Shown here: positions 1-8,932 of the stretch, in pieces
Position numbering within the stretch: position 1 is the first letter of the stretch
Layout: each line of letters begins with the position of its first letter
Notes under the pieces: generated by a model
What the model saw: the letters and a program-made list of their open reading frames with translations, nothing else
Database searches by the model: none
Told to the model about the DNA's origin: nothing
Made by a program: the position numbers and the translations under genes
Assembly: GCA_900321005.1 (NCBI GenBank)
Contig: ONUF01000009.1
Coordinates: 1 to 64,000, forward strand
Direction: 5' to 3'
Length of the DNA stretch: 64,000 bases
Source: an uncultured Bacteroidales bacterium
GTDB taxonomy: Bacteria > Bacteroidota > Bacteroidia > Bacteroidales > Paludibacteraceae

Positions 1-1
1 A

Positions 2-1492
2 ACCAATACGCTCACTCTTTCTTCGATACAGAAAGCAGAATCCGGTTGGTACAAAGCGGCGGTGGCAAGTGTGGAAAATATCGACTACGTCAACTGCCGC
101 GCGATGAGTGAACCGTTCCTCTTAAAGGTGCAAGAATGCGTACAACCTGTAGACGAATTGTGTTCGAACGAAAGGCTTCTCTTCCGCGAAGACTTCGGCG
201 GGAATGATCCGGATGATCCGGAACGTGGAAGTACGCGTCCTCCGGGAATGGACAACCAATATCGTTTAGGAGGAAATTGCTATTTGACTAAAAAAGGCAT
301 AAGAAATAGCTCGAGCCCTGATTATTCTCTTTGGCATATACAAGACGACCACACCTATCCGAATGACTATACCCGCGGCTATTTCCTGGAGATAGACGGT
401 TTAGGAAACAATGTCCCGTTCTATAGCACGATGATTGAAGGCTTGTGTGAGGGCTCGGAAATGACTTTTTCTGCTTATGTGGTCAACGTAACAACGGCTA
501 ATCAAATAGCATCTTACTGGCAGAGAGGTGTTGAGTATGCCTACCCGCATATCCGAATGGTGTTAACGAATCCTCAAGACGAGTCTATATTGGCCATACA
601 GGAGTTGGATACTATCGGGTACGACTGGAGCCTATACCAAGTTTCAGACGCTTGGAAACTATCTGCTCAGTGGCAACGGATGGGTATGTCTTTCACAGTG
701 CCCCCGGGTGTCGATGCCATCCGATTAACGATAGATAATTTCGTCACAGCGTATTCCGGTAATGACTTTGCGGTCGATGATATAGAGATACATATCTGTT
801 TGCCGCCCGTTCGAATCACCTCGCCGGAACTCGTTTGCGAGAAAGATCCTTATTCTTTTGAAATTGAGTTTGAGAATGATGGTTCCATGCCTGAGCCGTT
901 GGAGTACCAGTGGTTCTATTCGTCGGATAATGAAACCTGGACGGCTGTTGATGGCGGTGCTGTGCGCGAGCTCTCGTTCGATAAGGTGACTTCCGATAAG
1001 GTGGGCTGGTATAAAGTCGCTGTTGCTGGCAGCGGAAATATCGACCGCGTTAATTGCCGCACGGAGAGTGAACCCTTTAGATTGGACGTGGAGGAATGTC
1101 ACCGGTGTGCGAACATCATCGTCAACAAGTACAATTGGGTGTTGCTCGTTGATAACATTGCCGTACGGGAGTTATTTCCAAATCGCACTGTACTCAGATA
1201 TCAGTGGTACAAAAACGGCGAACCCATCCCCGGCGCTAACGAAGACGACTATTCGGAGTATGACGAACTGCGTGGCTCGTTCCAAATGATACTCACACTT
1301 GATGGCGAGGAGGAGGTGTGCTCCAATATTCTGGAAATCAACACAGCAGTACAGGAAGAACAGCCGGTACACGTGTTTATCTATGACAGCCGCGGATTGC
1401 CTGTTCGGGAAAACCAAGTGACGCACGGCATCTATCTCTATCGCTATGAGCAGGGAGATAAAGTATGGACAGAAAAGAAATTGATTCCATGA
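2..1492 (+). CDS. Ig-like / jelly-roll surface protein with T9SS tail (5' end outside window)
   Basis: The frame is open to the left edge, so the start is missing. At least 496 codons remain. Two copies of an Ig-like module are visible: one ends near nt 140 and one lies at about nt 805-1100. Both end in a GWYKxAVA...NIDxVNCR...SEPFxLxVxEC pattern. Between them (about nt 170-800) is a jelly-roll-like region starting LLFREDFGG and ending FAVDDIEIHIC, typical of carbohydrate- or cell-surface-binding modules in Bacteroidales. The last ~45 residues (VHVFIYDSRGLPV ... GIYLYRY ... KKLIP) resemble a type A T9SS sorting domain, so export and cell-surface attachment are inferred. The stop overlaps the next gene's start (ATGA). 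Confidence 0.75.
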   Translation, partial: TNTLTLSSIQKAESGWYKAAVASVENIDYVNCRAMSEPFLLKVQECVQPVDELCSNERLLFREDFGGNDPDDPERGSTRPPGMDNQYRLGGNCYLTKKGIRNSSSPDYSLWHIQDDHTYPNDYTRGYFLEIDGLGNNVPFYSTMIEGLCEGSEMTFSAYVVNVTTANQIASYWQRGVEYAYPHIRMVLTNPQDESILAIQELDTIGYDWSLYQVSDAWKLSAQWQRMGMSFTVPPGVDAIRLTIDNFVTAYSGNDFAVDDIEIHICLPPVRITSPELVCEKDPYSFEIEFENDGSMPEPLEYQWFYSSDNETWTAVDGGAVRELSFDKVTSDKVGWYKVAVAGSGNIDRVNCRTESEPFRLDVEECHRCANIIVNKYNWVLLVDNIAVRELFPNRTVLRYQWYKNGEPIPGANEDDYSEYDELRGSFQMILTLDGEEEVCSNILEINTAVQEEQPVHVFIYDSRGLPVRENQVTHGIYLYRYEQGDKVWTEKKLIP

Positions 1493-2400
1493 GACGATTG
1501 ATGCTATCCATAGTACTGATCCTTCCGCTCTTGGCGCACGCAGAACACCTATTCGAAATGGGTGTTCATGGCGGTGTTGCCGCTTGGTCGTCTCAGCCGG
1601 TATATGTGCAGTCGCAAATGGGTCTGAACGGCGGCGCACACATCTATTACAACTACCTCTCGCCTTACGTGATCGGTTTTCGTATCGGTCTCTCTTGCGA
1701 CTATCATCAAGCGGGATATAGAAAAATCAACTACGAAGACCACTATTCAACGATTGATGTAGAGAACCAGCAGATGGACGTGGACTATCTGATCGGCAAC
1801 CTTAGCGAGCGCTACACCACTTGGTCAATCGGCGTACCCGTACAACTGGCCTTCTCGGCGAAGAACGTTCTATTCCTTGCGGGGATCAAAGCTGCCTTCC
1901 CTTTGACCAACAGATGGAAGCAGAGCGCAGAAAACGCGGCGCTCTCTGTCTTTTACCCCGCGTATGACAATCGCGTGTATGAGGCCTATCCATTAGCCGC
2001 TTCGCGGAACTTTGCGATGTATAATGAAGGCCGATTGGCACTACCGAAAGTACAATGGTGGGCAACAGCCGAATTGAGTTATAAGATACCAATTAACCGA
2101 AACTCCCGTACGCATAATTCCTATATAGTAGTAGGTGCTTATTGCGATTATTGCTTAAGCAAATACACCCCTGCTCGGAGCGATGCGGTCAGTATGATTA
2201 TGCTCACGGATACACGCGATGGTTTTCCGCTCCAGCGCATCCTTACGCCCGTCATGGAGGCTAACCGCCAAGGACAAAAACTGGTGTCTCAGATGGCACT
2301 CTTTGACGTAGGTATTAAAATCTCCTACGCTATCTCTCCTTACGATGCTTCTTCCCAACCCAAGACAACCCCTTGCCGCTGTCTCGGTGTATGGCGATAA
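1489..2400 (+). CDS. Outer-membrane beta-barrel protein
   Basis: 303 residues from the ATG that overlaps the upstream TGA (ATGA). An in-frame ATG 24 nt earlier would put the signal peptide inside the protein. The N-terminus MRRLMLSIVLILPLLAHA is a clear Sec signal peptide. The rest alternates polar and aromatic/hydrophobic residues in short strands (GVHGGVAAW, YVIGFRIGLSCDY, WSIGVPVQLAF, WWATAELSYKI, MALFDVGIKISYAI), as in PorT- or OmpW-like barrels. The C-terminal tail is polar and atypical for a barrel. Co-transcription with the preceding T9SS cargo suggests a cell-surface role. No specific substrate can be named. Confidence 0.6.
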   Translation: MRRLMLSIVLILPLLAHAEHLFEMGVHGGVAAWSSQPVYVQSQMGLNGGAHIYYNYLSPYVIGFRIGLSCDYHQAGYRKINYEDHYSTIDVENQQMDVDYLIGNLSERYTTWSIGVPVQLAFSAKNVLFLAGIKAAFPLTNRWKQSAENAALSVFYPAYDNRVYEAYPLAASRNFAMYNEGRLALPKVQWWATAELSYKIPINRNSRTHNSYIVVGAYCDYCLSKYTPARSDAVSMIMLTDTRDGFPLQRILTPVMEANRQGQKLVSQMALFDVGIKISYAISPYDASSQPKTTPCRCLGVWR

Positions 2401-2442
2401 GAATGAAATACACATAAAAATTCATGAAAAATACATACACGC

Positions 2443-2473
2443 TTGTGTATGTCATTTTTTTTTTGTAATTTTG
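2443..2473 (+). promoter_or_regulatory. Bacteroidota-type promoter for hpf
   Basis: -33 element CTTG at about 2442-2445, 20-nt spacer, -7 element TAATTTTG at 2466-2473. The -33 continues as TTGTGTATGTC, the extended form seen at most promoters in this window. Confidence 0.75.
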
Positions 2474-2520
2474 CAGCGCAAATTGAAAAAATATCGTTTA
2501 ACCTTTTAAATATTTGTAGT

Positions 2521-2796
2521 ATGAACGTAACGATCAATGCCGTCAATTTTGAAATGGCGGAGAAACTGGAGCAGTTTATTGAGAAGAAAATGAATCGTTT
2601 TGAGCGCCACCTCAACGGCGACGACAAAGTGGACATCCGCATGTCCGTCATCAAGCCGCAGACGAACGCTAACAAAGAGGTTAAGATCCGCATCGCCGGA
2701 CTGTTTGCCGAGAAAACAGCAGACAGCTTCGAGGAAGCACTCGACGCTTGCCTCAACGCCCTCGAGTCACAACTCGAGCGCCGCAAAAACGCATGA
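2521..2796 (+). CDS. hpf: Ribosome hibernation-promoting factor, HPF/RaiA (YfiA) family
   Basis: 91 residues, MNVTINAVNFEMAEKLEQFI at the N-terminus. It has the beta-alpha-beta-beta-beta-alpha S30AE architecture of short HPF: a helix (MAEKLEQFIEKKMNRFERH), a strand DIRMSVIKP, a strand EVKIRIAG, and a helix SFEEALDACLNALESQLERRK. The short form binds the decoding centre of idle 30S/70S ribosomes. The start is the ATG about 48 nt downstream of the -7 element; an upstream in-frame start would lie inside the promoter. The next gene begins 21 nt downstream across a 14-bp tandem repeat. Confidence 0.9.
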   Translation: MNVTINAVNFEMAEKLEQFIEKKMNRFERHLNGDDKVDIRMSVIKPQTNANKEVKIRIAGLFAEKTADSFEEALDACLNALESQLERRKNA

Positions 2797-2798
2797 TG

Positions 2799-2826
2799 GT
2801 GTAATGTGTAGAGTGTAATGTGTAGA
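2799..2826 (+). repeat. 14-bp direct tandem repeat spanning the pectinesterase start
   Basis: GTGTAATGTGTAGA occurs twice back to back (2799-2812 and 2813-2826). The second copy contains the ATG of the next gene at 2818. Confidence 0.9.
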
Positions 2827-4326
2827 AAGCGTTTCTTTACCATCCTATCGGTGGTGATGCTCAGTGTGGTCCTGAGGGCGGGGGAGAATGACCTGCTCTG
2901 GGACTACACCAACGCACCGCCGCAGAGTAATCCGGACCGCGGGCTGCGGTTCGGCGATGTGGTGAACGATGCCGAGGGGGTGAAGAATGGCCTCAAAGGT
3001 ATCAAACTGAACAGTTCCGGTTGGTGCTGGTTCACCAAAGCCCCGGTAGCCGGTGTGCTGAAACTAACCTTCGGCCCGCGCAGCGGCATCAACCGCGCCT
3101 CGCTGCAGGTGCACACCTGGAGTGGGGAACAACCGGCCGAAGAAACGCGTGTCGGCGTTACATGCGAGATCCGTAAGTCGGGCACGCAGTGTATCCCGCT
3201 CACGGCGGAGCAGAATAACATCTTCATCACCCGCCTTCTGAACATGGAAGCCGTGCTGCAGCGTATCGAGTTCGTGGAAGGAGAGACCTTCGTGCCCTCT
3301 CCCTGTGATGCGGACAAAGGCGAAGAGCAGGCGTATATCCAAGAGGTGAATACCGACACTTTGTCGGAAAACGCTCGTTTTTTCTTACGCGCGCTGGCGG
3401 ACGCGAACAAGACCGGCCATAAGACCATCTACCTGCCGAACGGTATCTATGACCTCGGCGCACTGACGCTCACGGCGATCGAAGCAGACGGGATAAGCAT
3501 CATCGGCGAGTCGATGGAAGGAACGATCATCCGCAACAAACCTGACTATCGTTTGGAGTCCATCAGCAAGACCGCGACGCTGCGCATCGCCAATGAGGTC
3601 GAGGGCACGGTGCTGAGCAACCTGACGATAGAGAACGCGCTCGACTACTACGCGAACAACAACGGCCGCGCCGTCTGTCTTTGGGACCAGGGCACGAAGA
3701 CCGTGTGCAAGCATGTGCGCCTGCTCTCGCACCAGGACACGTACTATAGCGACCAAGTCGGCGGACTGAAATACTTCGAGGACTGCGAGATACACGGCAC
3801 GGTGGATTATATTTGCGGGAACGGCAATGTGTATTTCAACCGCTGCCTGCTGTATTGCGAGCGGCGAGGACAGGGCAATGAGGGCGCGGATTATATCACC
3901 GCCAGCAATGCCGCCGAGACGGACAAAGGTTACGTGTTCGATCGATGCACGATCAAGAGCGAATGCCCGATCGTGAGTCTCGGCCGTAGTTGGAACAACT
4001 ATCCGAAATGCGTATTCCTGCGCACGACGCTCGACTTCAGTGCCGGCGAGTTTAGTCTGACAGACGGCAAGAAGATCCAGCGCTGGACGCTGCCCGGCAT
4101 GCGCGTCGTGCCGGCCCGTTTCGGCGAGTACCAAACACGCGACGTGAAAGGACGGATTATCTCGCCCAAGAAGCACGATGTGGTCTTTACCTTCCGCGGG
4201 CAGCAACGTCCGATGAATACCATCCTTACGCGCAAAGAGGCGAAGAACTACACGATCGACAAGGTTCTCGGCCCGTGGGCAAACGAACTGAAAACAATCA
4301 TTTTAACAAATACTTATAAAAAATGA
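2818..4326 (+). CDS. Pectinesterase (carbohydrate esterase family 8)
   Basis: 502 residues with signal peptide MCRKRFFTILSVVMLSVVLRA. The C-terminal ~320 residues form the right-handed beta-helix of pectin methylesterase, which removes methyl esters from homogalacturonan. Family motifs are visible: YLPNGIYDLG (strand entry), LSHQDTYYS (~residue 305, transition-state Gln and catalytic Asp), GTVDYICGNG (~327, nucleophilic Asp) and LGRSWN (~388, substrate Arg; most homologues have LGRPW). The N-terminal ~150 residues are a less conserved beta-rich module. The stop overlaps the ATG of a second, larger paralogue, so the two are probably translated together. It is likely exported to the periplasm or surface; no T9SS tail is seen. 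Confidence 0.9.
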   Translation: MCRKRFFTILSVVMLSVVLRAGENDLLWDYTNAPPQSNPDRGLRFGDVVNDAEGVKNGLKGIKLNSSGWCWFTKAPVAGVLKLTFGPRSGINRASLQVHTWSGEQPAEETRVGVTCEIRKSGTQCIPLTAEQNNIFITRLLNMEAVLQRIEFVEGETFVPSPCDADKGEEQAYIQEVNTDTLSENARFFLRALADANKTGHKTIYLPNGIYDLGALTLTAIEADGISIIGESMEGTIIRNKPDYRLESISKTATLRIANEVEGTVLSNLTIENALDYYANNNGRAVCLWDQGTKTVCKHVRLLSHQDTYYSDQVGGLKYFEDCEIHGTVDYICGNGNVYFNRCLLYCERRGQGNEGADYITASNAAETDKGYVFDRCTIKSECPIVSLGRSWNNYPKCVFLRTTLDFSAGEFSLTDGKKIQRWTLPGMRVVPARFGEYQTRDVKGRIISPKKHDVVFTFRGQQRPMNTILTRKEAKNYTIDKVLGPWANELKTIILTNTYKK

Positions 4327-7268
4327 AAAAGACAATTCTTTTCGCGTTAGGTGCTTTGTTGAGCATCAACGCCTGGTCCTTTGACAATGTACCCGCTTCT
4401 ATCAAATGGGCGGACGGTACGGACAATGCCGTGGTAACCTCGGACGCCGCGGATGGTATCAAAGAGAACAAACGCAAAGTAGGCACGGGGCTGACAGAAG
4501 GTTCGCGTAATAATTTTGCCGCTAACCCCGGTGAGACGATGGCGACTTTCAATCCCTCCGCCAAGAAACCCGGTGTGGTCGAATCCGCTATGATTGAATA
4601 CTCCGTGAAGATGAAGAAAGGTGTTACTTTCACCCTCACAAGCGTGGAGTACGATGCTATCAAGCAAGGTACGGATAATGCCTCCTATCACTGGTCTTAT
4701 ACTGTGGATGGCGTAGAGGCAACTCCGGTAGAGGTGTTGAAAGACGACCTGCTGCGTGATAACAACACTACCGGTTCGCCGGCTCTGCATCACGTACATG
4801 AGATTACCGCTACAGCCGGACAGACCGTCAGTCTGCGATTCTACGTGTCGGGCTTTGACAGTGGCAAACTCTTCTGCCTGAGTGATGTACAGATCAACGG
4901 TACCATCAACGGAGAAGAGGAAGTACGTACGTTCACGGATTTCAAGATTGAGTTCCGCAACAACCCGTACGAAGTCATTCTGCCGGAAGGTGGTGTCCTG
5001 CCTACAGGCGTGAGTGTAGAAGGAACGAACTACAACGGCGGCCAACACGGCGTACAGGGCGGTACCATCACCGTGCCGGTAGACGGTCCGGTACGCTTCA
5101 CCTTCGGTGCGTGCCAATACAGCAAGCATGACATTGAGATAAAGAAGAACGGCGAGCATTTTGCCACTTTCAGCAATGCCGCTCCTTGCGGAGAGACGGC
5201 AGGTCATTTCGACCAATACGTAACATGGCTCTATAATGTGGAAGAGGCAGCCACCCTGACCTTCGAATTGGGCAGCCAGACATACCTGCCGTATTTCTTT
5301 GCGGAGGCATGTGACTTTGTGCCACAGGTAGAGGTACGTTATTTCGACACCGATGGCAAGACACTCATCGGCAGTGAAGTTATTGAAGGCAGTTCGGCAC
5401 TCGTATATAAATACAGTGCATCAGACGTGATAGTGCCTGCAGGCTGCGCGTTCCGCGGCTGGTTTGACGGCACCACGCCTACCTCGCTCAAAGTGGCGGA
5501 AGGTACGGCTGTCAACGAAGACCTCAGTCTCTATGCGGTAGCCACCGAGATAGAAGAGGCAGCGCTGGGCAAGATCTTCAACTACGACTTCCGTCAGAAA
5601 TCGTTCTATCCGGAGGATCACGAGGTGCTTGTACTCAACGGCGGTCAATACAACGACGCACAGCACGGATGGGCCTTCAAGAACGGCAACACGCTCGGTG
5701 TGAAGGTAGCCGGCAATGCGCTGCTCGTTGTAGGTGTATGCAAATACTCGCACACCGGCGATACCGAGCTGCGTGACGCCGCAGGAAACGTCGTTGGCAA
5801 GTTGACTACAGAGAAAGAGGTGACACCGGACGGCGAGTTGCAGAGCATCCAATATACCGGAGAAGCAACGACCCTGACGTTCCACTTCACCGCGACGGAT
5901 TATATCCACTCGCTGAAAGTATATAACATCGCCGAACTGCCCAAGAAAGACGAGTACGGTTATTATGAGATTGCTCCGAACGACGGCGCGGGTTTGATTC
6001 TGGCCCTCGAGTCGATGGCAGCAGGCGAGAAAATCTTCCTGCCGAACGGTATCTATGACCTCGGCGAGACCTGCCTGACCACCATCAGCAAGAATAATAT
6101 CTCCATCATCGGACAGTCGATGGAAGGGACGATCATCAAGAACACACCGGACTATCGCAAAGAGGGTATCGGTACTACCGCTACTATCCTCATCACGGCG
6201 ACCAACACCTATCTGCAGGACTTGACGCTCTGGGATAACATGGATTATTTCGCAGCCATCGCTGCCGGCTTGTCGGGTGCACGCGGCGTAAGTCTCCAGG
6301 ATAAGGGTACCAAGACGATATGCAAGAACGTCAAACTGCTCTCTCACCAAGACACCTATTACAGCAACAAGGTCGGAGCAGTCAAGTATTTCGAGGACTG
6401 TGAGATTCACGGAACAGTCGATTTCATCTGCGGCGATGGTAGCGTTTATTTCAAGAACAACGTCCTTGTAGGTGAGCAACGTAATGCATCCGGTGGCGGT
6501 GCGAATGCCATCACGGCCAGCAACGCGGATGCGAGCGACAAGGGCTATGTCTTCGAGTCCTGCCGCGTTAAGTACGCAGAGGATATACAAGGCACGTTGC
6601 CCGTCATGAGTCTCGGCCGTAGTTGGAACAATGCACCGAAATGCGTCTTCCTCAATACCGTCCTCGACGACTCGAACGGAGCTCTGAATCTGTACAAAGA
6701 CGCTTCTCAGCAGAAAGACAAGATTACCCGCTGGACACTCGGCGCGATGAACAAACTGCCTGAGAAATTCGGCGAGTTCAACTCCATGGACAAGGACGGC
6801 AACATTGTTTCGCCGGCAAGCAATAATGTAACCTTCGTGCTCGGCAACGACGAGAAGCAGATGGAGACCATCCTCACAGCAGACGAAGCGGCTACCTATA
6901 CTATCGACTATACGCTCGGCGCATGGGCGGCTGACGCACAGAACGATGCCAAACAAGCAGTTTGTGAGGAGAAAGCGGAGGACTTCGAACCGGACGCTAT
7001 TTACATGGCTGAGGCTGAGGGTGAACAACCGATCCTCTTCAATGGAAGCGAGTTCTTCGATAAGGTAGCGCTGTACAACGGCATTAACTATACGATCCGT
7101 AAGGCCAACGCTCGCGGTGGCTTCGGTGCTCCTGCTGAGCAACAAGGTCAAGGCGTAGACAACACGTCCGCTGAGGCTCAGAAAGTACAGAAAATCATCC
7201 GTGACGGACAAGTAGTCATCGTTCGCGACAATAAAGAATACAACGTATTAGGAGCTGAACTTCGTTGA
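4323..7268 (+). CDS. Large multidomain pectinesterase (CE8) with T9SS-like C-terminal tail
   Basis: 981 residues, signal peptide MKKTILFALGALLSINAWS. In order: a beta-rich module (~25-200), one of a pair of related modules (~205-330, containing NYNGGQHGVQGG), a Listeria/Bacteroides-repeat-like segment (~338-410, VRYFDTDGKTLIG ... GWFDG), the second module (~415-540, QYNDAQHGW), then the pectinesterase domain (~542-890). That domain has HQDTYYS, GTVDFICGDG and LGRSWN and is closely related to the upstream paralogue. The last 25 residues (KIIRDGQVVIVRDNKEY...) match the tail of the subtilase at 57232-58608 and are probably a T9SS-type sorting tail. This fits a surface enzyme acting on intact pectin. 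The start overlaps the previous stop as ATGA. Confidence 0.88.
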   Translation: MKKTILFALGALLSINAWSFDNVPASIKWADGTDNAVVTSDAADGIKENKRKVGTGLTEGSRNNFAANPGETMATFNPSAKKPGVVESAMIEYSVKMKKGVTFTLTSVEYDAIKQGTDNASYHWSYTVDGVEATPVEVLKDDLLRDNNTTGSPALHHVHEITATAGQTVSLRFYVSGFDSGKLFCLSDVQINGTINGEEEVRTFTDFKIEFRNNPYEVILPEGGVLPTGVSVEGTNYNGGQHGVQGGTITVPVDGPVRFTFGACQYSKHDIEIKKNGEHFATFSNAAPCGETAGHFDQYVTWLYNVEEAATLTFELGSQTYLPYFFAEACDFVPQVEVRYFDTDGKTLIGSEVIEGSSALVYKYSASDVIVPAGCAFRGWFDGTTPTSLKVAEGTAVNEDLSLYAVATEIEEAALGKIFNYDFRQKSFYPEDHEVLVLNGGQYNDAQHGWAFKNGNTLGVKVAGNALLVVGVCKYSHTGDTELRDAAGNVVGKLTTEKEVTPDGELQSIQYTGEATTLTFHFTATDYIHSLKVYNIAELPKKDEYGYYEIAPNDGAGLILALESMAAGEKIFLPNGIYDLGETCLTTISKNNISIIGQSMEGTIIKNTPDYRKEGIGTTATILITATNTYLQDLTLWDNMDYFAAIAAGLSGARGVSLQDKGTKTICKNVKLLSHQDTYYSNKVGAVKYFEDCEIHGTVDFICGDGSVYFKNNVLVGEQRNASGGGANAITASNADASDKGYVFESCRVKYAEDIQGTLPVMSLGRSWNNAPKCVFLNTVLDDSNGALNLYKDASQQKDKITRWTLGAMNKLPEKFGEFNSMDKDGNIVSPASNNVTFVLGNDEKQMETILTADEAATYTIDYTLGAWAADAQNDAKQAVCEEKAEDFEPDAIYMAEAEGEQPILFNGSEFFDKVALYNGINYTIRKANARGGFGAPAEQQGQGVDNTSAEAQKVQKIIRDGQVVIVRDNKEYNVLGAELR

Positions 7269-8932
7269 TGAACTGGTTGCATGATTTATTCTTCGGCACA
7301 GGCATAGCACATTCGATATTAGTCCTGGCCTTCGCGATTGCCTTGGGTATCACTTTGGGCGCTAAACTGAAGTTCAAAGGGATGACCCTAGGCATCACGT
7401 GGATACTCTTCTGCGCGATCGCGTGCAGCCATTTCGGCATGACGCTCGACCCGCTCGTAGAGTCCTTTGCCAAGGATTTCGGACTGATCCTGTTCGTCTA
7501 TTCGATAGGTTTGCAAGTCGGACCGGGTTTCTTTTCTTCTTTTGGACAAGGCGGGCTGCGGCTTAACATCCTTGCGGCGAGCATTGTGCTCTTGGGCTGT
7601 GTCACGGCGTACATCATTCACCTTGTCAGCGGGACGGATATCGCGACGATGACGGGTGTGCTCTTCGGTGCCGTGACCAACACCCCGGGACTCGGTGCGG
7701 CCGAGCAGACTTTCCAAGACCTGACGGGTGTCGCTAATCCTGATATTGCATCAGGCTATGCGATGTCGTACCCGCTCGGCGTGGTAGGTATCATCGTGTC
7801 GTTGCTGCTCTTGCGCTGGTTCTTCCGCGTGAAGTTAGACCGCGAGGAAGCGCAGGTGCAGGACGAGAAAGGGGAGGTGCAGAAAGTGTCGCATTATGAC
7901 CTCGAACTGACGAACCCCCAAGTGGATGGAATCCGCGTACGCGACCTTAGCCTGCTGACGCATGTGACGATTGTGGTCAGTCGGCTCATCGATAAAGACG
8001 GCAATGAGTTCATGCCTGATGCCGACACCATCCTGCATGTGGGCGACCAGGTGCGTTTTGTGACCGACGCGAAAAACGAACGCACGGTGTTGCTGCTTGG
8101 CCCGCTGACCAATGTGGCATGGGAGGAACGCGAGAAAGATATCCACCTGCAGAGCCGGCATATCATCGTCACCAAGCCGAAGATTAATGGCAAGCGTATC
8201 ATGGACCTCAAGATCCGCGAGGCGTTTAACATCACTATCACGCGTGTGCGACGCGCCGGTATTGAACTATTAGCAACGCCCGAACTGCGTCTGCAAATGG
8301 GGGATCGCCTGACGGTGGTTGGTGAAGCAGAGGCCGTAGAACGCATGGCGAAGGCGTTCGGTAACTCAACCAAGAAACTCGATGCGCCGAACCTCGCGTC
8401 GCTCTTCTTCGGTATCGTATTAGGTGTGACGCTCGGAATGCTGCCGATTGCTTTGCCGGGACTCTCGCAGCCCTTTAAGTTAGGTCTCGCCGGCGGTTCG
8501 CTCATCGTAGCGATCCTCATGGGCGCTTTCGGACCTAAATGGCATGTAGTGACCTATACGACTAGTTCGGCGAACCTCATGATACGTGAGATAGGTATCG
8601 CCCTCTTCCTGGCGGCCGTAGGTTTCGGCGCGGGAAAGAGTTTTATACCGACCTTGCTGGGCGGCGGATATGTGTGGATAGGCTACGGAGTGATCATCAC
8701 CATGGTGCCTTTGCTCCTGATAGGTGTCGTCGCGCGCCTGTGGCTCAAACTGGACTACTTCACGCTCATGGGACTCATCGCCGGTTCAACGACCGACCCG
8801 CCGGCACTGGCGTATGCTACCTCGCAGAGCTCGGTCAATGACCGCGCAGCGGTAGCGTACTCCACCGTTTACCCGCTGACGATGTTCCTGCGGGTACTCA
8901 CGGGACAACTAATGATATTACTGTTCTTGTGA
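7268..8932 (+). CDS. Putative transporter of the AspT / YidE-YbjL duplication family
   Basis: 554 residues from the ATG overlapping the previous TGA (TGATG). Two hydrophobic halves of ~5-6 helices each (residues ~10-190 and ~375-555) flank two TrkA-C (RCK_C) domains (~205-370; ISRL..DG-type turn, LHVGDQVRFV, LQMGDRLTVVGE). This is the layout of the aspartate:alanine exchanger family. The repeated GxGxA motifs TNTPGLGAAEQ and STTDPPALAYA mark the two re-entrant loops. The length matches the usual ~555. The substrate cannot be read from sequence; an organic anion is likely by family. It sits in the same dense plus-strand series as the pectinesterases. Confidence 0.8.
   Translation: MNWLHDLFFGTGIAHSILVLAFAIALGITLGAKLKFKGMTLGITWILFCAIACSHFGMTLDPLVESFAKDFGLILFVYSIGLQVGPGFFSSFGQGGLRLNILAASIVLLGCVTAYIIHLVSGTDIATMTGVLFGAVTNTPGLGAAEQTFQDLTGVANPDIASGYAMSYPLGVVGIIVSLLLLRWFFRVKLDREEAQVQDEKGEVQKVSHYDLELTNPQVDGIRVRDLSLLTHVTIVVSRLIDKDGNEFMPDADTILHVGDQVRFVTDAKNERTVLLLGPLTNVAWEEREKDIHLQSRHIIVTKPKINGKRIMDLKIREAFNITITRVRRAGIELLATPELRLQMGDRLTVVGEAEAVERMAKAFGNSTKKLDAPNLASLFFGIVLGVTLGMLPIALPGLSQPFKLGLAGGSLIVAILMGAFGPKWHVVTYTTSSANLMIREIGIALFLAAVGFGAGKSFIPTLLGGGYVWIGYGVIITMVPLLLIGVVARLWLKLDYFTLMGLIAGSTTDPPALAYATSQSSVNDRAAVAYSTVYPLTMFLRVLTGQLMILLFL

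Noticed and set aside
5421..7211. A 596-codon open frame on minus, opposite the large pectinesterase
   Set aside because: It is antisense to a clearly recognised enzyme, has no recognisable domain and reflects the GC-rich codon pattern of the real gene.
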